Positions 1 to 7,079 of a DNA stretch of 24,384 nt are shown here, in pieces. Where the stretch lies: positions 1 to 24,384 of the forward strand of contig PJAB01000542.1 of assembly GCA_002887195.1 (NCBI GenBank), given 5' to 3'. The notes under the pieces were generated by a model that had not been told where the DNA came from, did not search any database, and was given only the letters and a program-made list of their open reading frames with translations. Source of the stretch: Chrysochromulina parva. Its lineage: Eukaryota; Haptophyta; Prymnesiales; Chrysochromulinaceae. Numbering within the stretch: the first letter of the stretch is position 1; every line of letters begins with the position of its first letter. Position numbers and translations under genes: made by a program.

Positions 1-1
1 C

Positions 2-62
2 GGTGACCGCGGCTACGGCGGTGGTAATGGCGATCGCTATGGCGGCGGTGATCGCGGCGGCT

Positions 63-115
<53 letters not shown>

Positions 116-1402
116 GGCGGTGCGCAGACGTGCCGTGACTTCCAGTTCGGACGGTGCACACGCGGCGCTGGCTGCCGCTTCTCGCATGGCATCGAGCCGC
201 AGGGCTACGCGGCCCAGCCGCCAGCCTCTCGTGCGTACGAGGCTCCCAAGAGCGCGAGCGGGGGCGCCTGCTTCGATTTCATCGTGCGCGCTCTGCGCCT
301 CGCGCTCTCTGTGGCGCCCGAGCCAAACTCGCGCTTTGTCCTTCTGTGGCCTTGCTCACGGCACCCCTCCGCGCCCCTCCCTTCCCGCCGCCGCTTTCCC
401 TGTGCAGAAGGGGCGCTGCTTCCGGCGCGACTGCAAGTTTGTGCACGACGAGACGGCGCCCGTCGAGGTATGCGAGAGCTGCGCGCAGCAACTGCAAGCC
501 GCGGAGCATGGGGCGGCGGCAGCGGAAGCGGTGGCGGTGGCGGCAGCGGCGGCGGCAGCTGAGAGCGGCGGCAGCAGCATGCTGGTAATGCAGGTGCTTG
601 CGCTGGCAGCATCGGCGGGTTGAGCGGGCAGCTGGGCGCTCCTCGATCGGCAGCAGGCAGCGGGCAGCAGGCAGCGGGCAGGGCCGCGGCAGGCCGCTGG
701 CCGCGGGCCGCAGCGAGCAGCAGGCCGCAGGCGCAAGTGGCTAGCTGCTCGGCGCGCGGTGCGAGCGAGCGCGGCGCGAGCGAGCGCGAGGAGGGCGCGG
801 GCGGGGCGCTGGGGCTCGGGCTCGGGGCTCGGGCTTGGGCTCAGCCCGACGGCTCTGCGCGGGCGAGCACCGTCACACCGAGGGCTGCTATGGGCACGGC
901 TCGTGGCTTGCTGCGCACACTCCATGGCCGTCACGCGTGCGCTCGCGGCTCGTTGCTCTCTCCCCCCCCATCGCGGTCGCAGGAGTGCCGCGAGTTCAAG
1001 AATGGACGCTGCTCACGCGGCGATGCGTGCCGCTTCAACCACGTGGGCGGGCCGACTGGCGGCAGCGGCGGCGGCAGCGGCGCGGCCTTTGACGAGAGGC
1101 GCTTCGAGGTCGACGATGTGAGCGGCAGCACCCGGCCATGCCCTACGCGCAGCGCGCTGCCCTCAGCGAATGCACACAGTGCACGCCCCACTCCCTGCGC
1201 CCGAATGCTCACACTGGCGGCGCCGTGTGTGCGCTTGTAGGATGGTCGCGCTGGTAACGGCGGCCGCCGGTACGACGACGAGCGCCGTTATGACGAGGAG
1301 GACGACCGCGACGAGCGCCGCGACGAGCGCCCCTCATACGATGACGAAGCACCGATTGGAGGCGCCGCCGAGCCGCAGGCGGCCGAGGCCACCGCCGAGT
1401 AG
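2..1402 (+). CDS. Muscleblind-like protein with three CCCH zinc fingers (5' partial, spliced)
   Basis: Likely RNA-binding regulator of splicing or mRNA fate, judged by family. Visible exons are 2-283, 408 to 467 or 593, 983-1117 and 1241-1402. The first encodes an RGG/RYGG-like Gly-rich stretch, a long poly-Gly run and finger 1 (C-x7-C-x5-C-x3-H, CRDFQFGRC...CRFSH). Finger 2 is split by an intron and is restored by joining 283 to 408 (CFDFIKGRC-FRRDCKFVH, C-x7-C-x4-C-x3-H). That short spacing is typical of the second finger of muscleblind proteins. Finger 3 (CREFKNGRC...CRFNH) is C-x7-C-x5-C-x3-H. The last exon encodes a D/E/R-rich tail ending in TAG at 1400-1402. The 5' end lies outside the window. 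The end of the second visible exon is ambiguous: GT sites at 468 and 594 both stay in frame with the exon at 983. An extra small exon between them is possible. Confidence 0.8.
64..120 (+). repeat. GGC trinucleotide tract encoding poly-glycine
   Basis: An almost pure run of GGC codons, with occasional GGT, lies between the RGG-like N-terminal segment and finger 1 of the CCCH protein. It is an unstable, length-variable type of sequence and would act as a flexible linker. Confidence 0.85.
284..407 (+). other. GT-AG intron inside zinc finger 2 of the CCCH gene
   Basis: The 124-nt segment begins GTGCGC and ends TGTGCAG after a pyrimidine-rich stretch. Removing it joins reading frame 2 to frame 3 and assembles a canonical CCCH finger, so the boundaries are well supported by the protein motif. 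Confidence 0.85.
594..982 (+). other. Probable intron between fingers 2 and 3 of the CCCH gene (5' edge uncertain)
   Basis: The 3' boundary is firm: TCGCAG ends at 982 and is followed by GAGTGCCGCGAG, the start of finger 3. The 5' boundary could be CAG|GTGCTT at 594 or GAG|GTATGC at 468. Both leave complete codons. The segment holds GGCAGCAGGCAGCG-type repeats and GAGCGAGCGCG repeats, and no convincing coding sequence. Confidence 0.55.
1118..1240 (+). other. GT-AG intron before the last exon of the CCCH gene
   Basis: The 123-nt segment starts GTGAGC at 1118 and ends CTTGTAG at 1240. Splicing on codon boundaries leads into an acidic/arginine-rich tail (DGRAGNGGRRYDDERRYDEE...) that stays open for 53 codons to TAG. 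The alternatives read into stops or lower-quality sequence. Confidence 0.75.
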
Positions 1403-1578
1403 TGAGCGGCCAACATCTGGATGCAAAGAGCCAACCGAGCCCCGAGCGTCGCCCCGAGCGCAGGCCATCTGGACTAGCAAAGCACGCCGCGTCGGTTGGC
1501 ATGGCTGGCAGGGGAAGGGGGCGGCGGCGTGGGTGGCATGGGGGGGCGTGGCTCCGTCCGAGGTAATGGCAGGCGGCT

Positions 1579-1612
1579 CGGGCGTTCTGATCTGTCGGGC
1601 GTTCTGATCTGT
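1579..1612. repeat. 17-nt perfect tandem duplication
   Basis: CGGGCGTTCTGATCTGT occurs twice with no spacer, at 1579-1595 and 1596-1612. It lies between genes and shows no link to a mobile element. Confidence 0.9.
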
Positions 1613-1969
1613 CCGGGAGGATGACGTCATCGTCGACGGAGTCGGGGACTGGGGCAACACATACGTGCACACATGTGGAGCCGCAGTCCGACGTGGCCGT
1701 GGCATCAGAGGGCTGGTGAGGGCAGACAGAGGGCAGAGCCATGGCTCTTGTTCCCGATTTGGGATGAGGTCCGAATGCTCTCAGTGATGCTTGTTGCTGG
1801 TTCTGGTTCGATGGGATGATGATATCAGTCGTGCTCGTGGGACGTGGGGCCCCGCTCAAGGTGAGGCATTGCGATGATGCGCGGTGCTGTATCCGGTAAA
1901 AAGACACCGGGGGGAGCCGGGACACACACTGTATCGGTATCCGGATATCGACGAAAAAGCGCTCCCTTC

Positions 1970-1981
1970 TTATTTTTATAA
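1970..1981 (+). promoter_or_regulatory. TATA-like AT-rich element abutting a start codon
   Basis: TTATTTTTATAA lies immediately before ATG at 1982 and is the most AT-rich short run nearby. It could be a core promoter element or an AT-rich leader. If it were a real TATA box, transcription would start downstream of the assigned ATG, so either the element or the start codon is in doubt. Confidence 0.3.
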
Positions 1982-3571
1982 ATGGCGCCGAAGAAGAAAA
2001 CGTCGCGTTTACGTGATGCGGCTGCAGGCGCATCAACGACCAACGCCACGCGCCGTGCAAAGCTCCGCGCTGCAGTGCCGCCAATTCCAGTCGCAGAGGC
2101 GCCGCTTCCGGCAGAGGGAGCATTTGAGCGCGCTGCGGCTGCCTTCGCTGAACTACGGCGCTCTCTCAATACAACCATTGCAGCGCCACTGCCAGCGACT
2201 GCGTCATTTGTTCAGCCACCGCCGCCGCCACCGCCGCCGCCACCGCCACCGCCACCGCCACCGCCAATGACGACGACGACAGTTACTGCACCGGCTTTCG
2301 AAGCAGCTGCCATCGCTGCAGCCGCTACAAGTTCGGCAGCAGAGGCATCGGCAGCAGCACCGCCTCCAATAGCGCCCCTTTCCCCAAGCGACGACGTATC
2401 CGATGACATCGACGATCTGCCCACGCCAGTGGCTCACTGCGGGCGGTCGCTGGCCGGCATGGGCCACAGCCTCGAGGCGGCGCAGCACCAGTCGGCTCCG
2501 GCTCAGGGCGCAGCGGCCATCGACGCGCTCCGCCGCAACGTGCAGGCACTCTACAACGACGCACGCGGGCACATGCGCATGGAGCGCGACGCGGCCACGC
2601 ACGTGACGCGCGTGCAGACACAGGTTGCTGAGCTGCAGCGCGCATTTCGTCACCTGGCCGAGGTGGCGGTCGAGGAGCTCGAGGAGCTAAGGGAGGATGT
2701 GGAGCGCAACGCAGCGGCCATTGAAGCGGTCCGGTTGGCAAACGAGGTCAAGCCACTCAAGAGCGCGGTTGCGACCCTTGAACGCACGATCGGCGACCTT
2801 GCCCGGGAGGTGGCGGCCGAGCGGGCGCGTGTCAAGAAAGCCGACGCCGAGCGCGATCAGCGGATCGCACGCCTCGAGAAGGAGATGGTTGAGCTACGTG
2901 CCGCCATGGCGGGCGACCGGCAGGCGCTCAACGCCGCCGTGAGCACCGTGCGTGACCTCTCGACGACGATGGGCGGTAAGCAGGCGAGCATCGAGGCCAG
3001 CCTGCGCGCCGTGCACGAGACACTCGCTGCGCTCGGCAGGCGTCAGGTGGCGCTCGAGGTGGAAGTCGAGGCGCTTGGCACCACCTTCCGCCGCCGGGCT
3101 CTTGTGTCGGCATCCAACGGCAGTGCCCGGGCTCCAGCCTGTGGCCGTGACGCTGACGGCGAGGGCGCCGGCTTGGACACTGGCCTTGGCACCGGCGCGG
3201 AAGCGAGCGGGAGCGCCCTCGCGAGCACCAATGGTTGCAGCAGCGGCGGCCACGCCAGTGCACCCAGTGGGATGAGCTGTGTGTGGGAAACTCGACTTCC
3301 CTCACACGGCCACGCCAGTGCACCCAGTGGGATGAGCCCGCTGTCGCGGACGCGCCACGTTGACTTTGGCTTGGACGTCGAACGGAACACGCCTCCACAC
3401 ATACGTTACCGGGGCCTCCATGCGCCGATCTCGCCTGGAGGCGGAACGCGCACGGCTGGCGGCGGCGATCCCATCTACGCCAAGGCGCTCGCCGAGGCAC
3501 GGAGAGAGTTGACTGAGAGGGTCGCCGTGGGTGGGCGAAGGGGCCGCGAAGGGGCCGCGGGATGGACGTAG
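1982..3571 (+). CDS. Coiled-coil protein with poly-proline linker (529 aa)
   Basis: Not recognised as a known family. The N-terminus is basic (MAPKKKTSRLRD), which could be a nuclear localisation or polyanion-binding signal. Residues 79-95 are 17 consecutive prolines, followed by an Ala/Thr/Ser-rich segment with an acidic patch near 137-146 (DDVSDDIDDL). Residues about 180-368 are rich in heptad-like Leu/Ala/Val spacing with E, R and K, indicating a long coiled coil. The C-terminal 150 residues are Gly/Ser-rich and contain a duplicated GHASAPSGMS segment. ATG at 1982 is the first in frame; the next Met is after the poly-Pro run. The gene is single-exon as read. A structural or scaffold role is inference only. 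Confidence 0.7.
   Translation: MAPKKKTSRLRDAAAGASTTNATRRAKLRAAVPPIPVAEAPLPAEGAFERAAAAFAELRRSLNTTIAAPLPATASFVQPPPPPPPPPPPPPPPPPMTTTTVTAPAFEAAAIAAAATSSAAEASAAAPPPIAPLSPSDDVSDDIDDLPTPVAHCGRSLAGMGHSLEAAQHQSAPAQGAAAIDALRRNVQALYNDARGHMRMERDAATHVTRVQTQVAELQRAFRHLAEVAVEELEELREDVERNAAAIEAVRLANEVKPLKSAVATLERTIGDLAREVAAERARVKKADAERDQRIARLEKEMVELRAAMAGDRQALNAAVSTVRDLSTTMGGKQASIEASLRAVHETLAALGRRQVALEVEVEALGTTFRRRALVSASNGSARAPACGRDADGEGAGLDTGLGTGAEASGSALASTNGCSSGGHASAPSGMSCVWETRLPSHGHASAPSGMSPLSRTRHVDFGLDVERNTPPHIRYRGLHAPISPGGGTRTAGGGDPIYAKALAEARRELTERVAVGGRRGREGAAGWT
3247..3337 (+). repeat. 31-nt direct repeats, 60 nt apart, inside the coiled-coil gene
   Basis: The same 31 bases, beginning CGGCCACGCCAGTGCACCCA, occur at 3247-3277 and 3307-3337. 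The 60-nt offset keeps the frame and duplicates the peptide GHASAPSGMS. The nucleotide identity across the copies suggests a recent duplication. Confidence 0.9.
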
Positions 3572-3827
3572 TTGTGAATCACGACGGGCTCGAGCAGAAG
3601 TCGTACGCTGGCCACTAAACACTTGGCCTGAGTGTCCACGAATTAGTAACCACCACACTGAAGAGGAAGTGCGTCACAAGACACTTACATTACTACATCT
3701 GGTGGCTCATGCAACTAAATGGACTCATACCACGACCGCGCTGTGGGAAATCGTCCAGTGCTCCCAGCCGCGCAGCTGACCCGCGCTCCCGTCGGACGGA
3801 CGAAGGTCCTAGACACTCACTCTCTTC

Positions 3828-4883
3828 ATGCGGCACTCGCCCAACGAGGACCTCAATGGGTACATTCGTGGCGCGCACATGGACGGGCCCGAGATCTGCG
3901 AACAGTTCAACTTCCACATCCCAGGCTCCTCCTCGACGCCCGACAATGTCGTTTGGGGTTGGAATGACGCCAACGCGCTCTATTGTGCGAGTTGCAAACG
4001 GCTGGCGACGGAGCACTTGGTACTCAAGGAACCCAGCATAACGTTGGTATCCGATTTCAAGCCCAAGCACGCCGTGCCGCCTCCGGGGCGAGGGCCGCCC
4101 ACAGTGGCAGGTGACGCAGCGTCAGCCAACCCGTCGGAAGTGATGCTGCGTGGGGCGCGCGAAGCAGAGACTGCAGCCTACTTGAACGCCGGCGCCGATG
4201 GCTCGGGTATGCTTGATGACTCGAACGATCCGCTTGCCATCAACGCGCGCCCGAAGCTGGCAAATGCTCCGGCGGCGCCTCCATCGCCTCCGCCGCAGCC
4301 GGCGGCACGCGCGGCTGAGCAATCTTTTTCCGCGTCGATGTCTCGGACGCTCTGGGATGAACGATCATCCACTCAGGGGCAACGGGCGCGGGCCGGCAAC
4401 ATGATGAGCTACGACGAGATCATGGCGTCCACCGCGGGCGACCCGCCTGGCGCGGAGGGTGTGCAGGACGCGGCGCTGGCCGAGCTGCTCTCGCGCGACG
4501 CGTCAGCCAACGAGGCCTTCAAGCGCGAGGTGGAGCGCATGGTGCGCGAGGCGTCGCTCAAGGAGGAGCTCGCTGCACGCGCCAAGCCGAGCACTTCTCT
4601 TGCGACCTTGCCAACCGCCGCCGCGCCACTCGTACTCGAGGCCAAGGACCTCTCGGGCGCGACGGTTCCTAGGGACACGTTTGCGGATACGGCGGCGCTG
4701 CTGAGCTCGGTCGGTCTCAGCCAATACCGATCGGTCTTTGAGCAGGAGGAGATGGACCCGAACACGCTCATCGAGGTGCTGCAGCAGCAGGGCAAGGCGA
4801 GCCTCGACGAGGCACTCAAGGAGCTCGGCGTCAAGAGCATGGGCCACCGGCTCAAGATGATCAACGCGCTAATCGTGCCGTGA
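3828..4883 (+). CDS. SAM-domain protein (351 aa)
   Basis: Carries a C-terminal sterile alpha motif (about residues 283-351), a helical domain that oligomerises or binds proteins or RNA. Its landmarks are LLSSVGLSQYRSVF, then an acidic turn (EQEEMDPNTL), then LKELGVKSMGHRLKMINAL, matching the conserved L-x-x-LG-[IV]-x-x-x-GHR-x-K end of SAM domains. The domain stops three residues from the C-terminus. The N-terminal 90 residues have Trp, His and a CASC pair (C53, C56) but no family I can name. The middle is Ala/Pro-rich and disordered, with an acidic/basic helical stretch around 215-245. ATG at 3828 is the first clear start; an upstream exon cannot be excluded. It lies 256 nt after the coiled-coil gene and 234 nt before the RPAP3-like gene. 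Confidence 0.8.
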   Translation: MRHSPNEDLNGYIRGAHMDGPEICEQFNFHIPGSSSTPDNVVWGWNDANALYCASCKRLATEHLVLKEPSITLVSDFKPKHAVPPPGRGPPTVAGDAASANPSEVMLRGAREAETAAYLNAGADGSGMLDDSNDPLAINARPKLANAPAAPPSPPPQPAARAAEQSFSASMSRTLWDERSSTQGQRARAGNMMSYDEIMASTAGDPPGAEGVQDAALAELLSRDASANEAFKREVERMVREASLKEELAARAKPSTSLATLPTAAAPLVLEAKDLSGATVPRDTFADTAALLSSVGLSQYRSVFEQEEMDPNTLIEVLQQQGKASLDEALKELGVKSMGHRLKMINALIVP

Positions 4884-5117
4884 GCAGCTGAGCACGACCG
4901 TGGTGCCTCGCCTGTTGATGGCGTCTCGCGGAGTCCTTGCTTGGACTCTGTTGTTCTCTCGTCTTTTTGTCGGCTGTGTGCTAATACAGCGCCTGCATTC
5001 TCCATTCATTTGTCCAGAATGTGTTTATCTGAGGGGGGCGTTCGTTCGTTCGAAGAAAATGTAAGCGGCGCGGACGATCGGTCCGTTCACGAGAATCTCC
5101 CGGTAAGACGGTTAACA

Positions 5118-6722
5118 ATGACCGCCTCTGCTCGTGAAGCCGAGCTAGCCGCCGCTGCCAAGTCGGACGCAACAGCGGCCTTCAAGGCTGGTGACTACGA
5201 GACTTCGGCGGCGCTCTTTAGGCGCGCGATCTCGCTCGGCCACGAGGAGCCTCACGCGCTGTACGGCAACGTGGCTGCGTGCCAGGCCGCGCTGGGGAAG
5301 CATGAGGCAGCACTCGCAGCGGCTGATGCGGCGATCGCTGCCTCGAGCGAATACGTGAAAGGCCACTATCGCAGAGCGCTCGCCCTGTCCGCCCTCGAGC
5401 GATGGGACGATGCCGTCGCCGCCTGCAAGTTGGCGCTCAAGCTCCCGGGCGCCACTGGCGCAGTGTCCGACCAGCTCAGCACGTTGCTAGCCAAGTGCGA
5501 GGCGGAGGTGACGCCCAAGGAGAATCCCAAGTGGATGAAGGAGGACCAGGCCGAGGCGTGGAAGGAGCGGCAGCGTGAGAACAGCGCCGTGCTCGCCGCG
5601 GCGGAGCGCGCGCAGGAGACTATCCGAGCCAAGGCCGCCAGTGTGCAGCCACTGCCGGCTCAGCCTCCGCCGGAGCAGAAAATGTTCGGTTCGATGGCTG
5701 ATCGTGTGGATGCGGCCGCACTAGCGCGGCTCGACGCCGCCTCGGCGCCACGGGTTGCCATCAACGACGCCGCTTTGGCCGCGGCAGACCGTGCGCGCCA
5801 CGAGATACGTGCCAAGGTTGCGGCGGGTGCGGGCGCAGTCGGCATACCTGCAGCGGTCCCCATCGCGGCCCCTTTCAACGAGGCGGTCGCGGCACCAACG
5901 GCGCTGTTGGCAGCACCCGCCGACCCGGCGGCAGAGGTGGCGCGGCGACAGGCGGCTGGCGCGGCGGCCGCCGCGGCGATGGCGGAGGAGGCCCAGGCAC
6001 GGCGAGAAAAGGCGAATGCAGAGCGGCGCCGGCGCGAGGCGGCTGAGGCGGAGCGACGGGTGGCGCTGGACGAGGCGGTGGCGAACCGGAATGCTACGCT
6101 GCGAGACGACCTTGTGCGTCGTCGCAAGGAGGACACGGCCGCCGCGGCAAAGGACGACGGGCATAAGCAGGCGGCGATGAAGGCGGCGGCCGAGCTCATC
6201 GACCGCGCTCCCGAGGTGGACGGCGAGGACGGCGAGCGGCTGCGCGCGCTGGCCGACGGGGCGCAGGCGCGTGCCAAGGTGAGCGCGTGGCGCGTCAAGG
6301 CACTGCCTACGAACGCCGGCCTCGAGCCGCCGCGCGTGCCCGCTGACTTTACGAAACAATACGCGCTGCTGCGCAAGGACGCACGAGGCCTGTACGCGTA
6401 CCTGCGCCTCGTGCCCCCCGCCTCGTGCGTGGCCATTTTCAAGCCCGAAATCCCGGCGGAGGTGCTCATCTCGGCGGCGCGTGCGATCGCTGAGCACATT
6501 GACTGCGCCGCCGCCGCCCATTGGCACGCCTGGCTCGGCGCGCTCAGCAAGGTCGGCCGCTTCGAGATGACCGTGCTCATGCTAGACAAGCCCGCCCGCG
6601 GCGCGCTCGTGGCCATGTTCGACGCCCTGGCCAGCGCCCTCGCGCAGGCGCCGACGGATGCTCCCTCCGTTTCGGTGGCAGACCTGCGCAAGCTGCGCGC
6701 GTCCTACCTCGGCAAGGAGTGA
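5118..6722 (+). CDS. RPAP3: RPAP3/SPAG1-type HSP90 co-chaperone: TPR plus RPAP3 C-terminal domain (534 aa)
   Basis: Predicted R2TP-complex subunit that links HSP90 (TPR) to the RUVBL1/RUVBL2 ATPases (RPAP3_C). It would help assemble RNA polymerase II, snoRNPs, PIKKs or axonemal dyneins. Residues 9-115 form three TPR helix pairs (AAFKAGDYETSAALFRRAI, LYGNVAACQAALGK, YVKGHYRRALAL). The HSP90 clamp positions K15, N51, K81 and R85 are present, but the usual first Asn is Thr19. Residues about 310-405 are an Ala/Glu/Arg-rich helical linker. Residues about 409-534 match the RPAP3 C-terminal domain (ADFTKQYALLRKD, YAYLRLV, VGRFEMTVLML). The frame is open upstream to 4941, but that stretch reads like leader, so the ATG giving MTASAREAE was chosen. 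It could instead be a SPAG1- or CCDC103-like dynein assembly factor. Confidence 0.85.
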   Translation: MTASAREAELAAAAKSDATAAFKAGDYETSAALFRRAISLGHEEPHALYGNVAACQAALGKHEAALAAADAAIAASSEYVKGHYRRALALSALERWDDAVAACKLALKLPGATGAVSDQLSTLLAKCEAEVTPKENPKWMKEDQAEAWKERQRENSAVLAAAERAQETIRAKAASVQPLPAQPPPEQKMFGSMADRVDAAALARLDAASAPRVAINDAALAAADRARHEIRAKVAAGAGAVGIPAAVPIAAPFNEAVAAPTALLAAPADPAAEVARRQAAGAAAAAAMAEEAQARREKANAERRRREAAEAERRVALDEAVANRNATLRDDLVRRRKEDTAAAAKDDGHKQAAMKAAAELIDRAPEVDGEDGERLRALADGAQARAKVSAWRVKALPTNAGLEPPRVPADFTKQYALLRKDARGLYAYLRLVPPASCVAIFKPEIPAEVLISAARAIAEHIDCAAAAHWHAWLGALSKVGRFEMTVLMLDKPARGALVAMFDALASALAQAPTDAPSVSVADLRKLRASYLGKE

Positions 6723-7079
6723 GTAGCGCGTCGGAAAGGAGGTACCCGAGCGAGCACACGTGCCAGTCCGGAATCCCTGGCAGCGGTCGCGTGAGCGAAA
6801 GCGACTGAGCCCGACAGACACGTCATGTTTTCACTATGTTCTCACATGGGACTGCACGCTCCAAGCTCAGTTCAACCTCGCGGGTACCGTGAAATTTGAT
6901 GCGCGGAGGAGTCAGCATGTGCTTATTCGATGTAGTTGTAGCGGGACTGAAGGGTACGACGCGGTCGACGCCTATGACCGGACCGGTGACTATGTCTGCG
7001 ATTCGCCGGTACGCTGCCGTCGGCTGTCCGTATATTATCCGTAACCGAATCTCCTTCCGTATCATTGAATCTTCACGGA
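6723..7079. other. Convergent intergenic region (3' ends of RPAP3-like and long coiled-coil genes)
   Basis: This 357-nt stretch separates two convergent genes and must hold both 3' UTRs. It is less GC-rich than the genes. I see no ORF with protein-like content, no RNA gene and no canonical AATAAA in a convincing place. A weak 6-bp inverted repeat (ATCCGT...ACGGAT) lies near 7037-7080. Confidence 0.6.

Larger units (their letters stand above)
1403..1981. other. Intergenic region between CCCH gene and coiled-coil gene
   Basis: This 579-nt stretch has no convincing gene. A long minus-strand open frame crosses it, but it runs on into the antisense of the coiled-coil gene and has no recognisable domain. 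It contains a 17-nt tandem duplication at 1579-1612. Just before the next ATG the sequence turns AT-rich, in contrast to its GC-rich surroundings. Confidence 0.6.

Noticed and set aside
1209..2123. 304-codon minus-strand ORF
   Set aside because: It spans the last CCCH exon, an intergenic region and the antisense of the coiled-coil gene; its composition follows GC-rich codon shadowing and no domain is recognisable.
3693..4070. Minus-strand ORF opposite the N-terminus of the SAM-domain gene
   Set aside because: It overlaps the supported plus-strand gene and shows no recognisable domain.
4941..5117. Upstream extension of the RPAP3-like ORF by 59 codons
   Set aside because: The extension has no domain content and reads like leader sequence; the TPR begins shortly after ATG 5118.
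5660..6691. 343-codon minus-strand ORF
   Set aside because: It is antisense to the well-supported RPAP3-like gene; Ala/Ser/Arg-rich composition is typical of shadow frames in GC-rich DNA.
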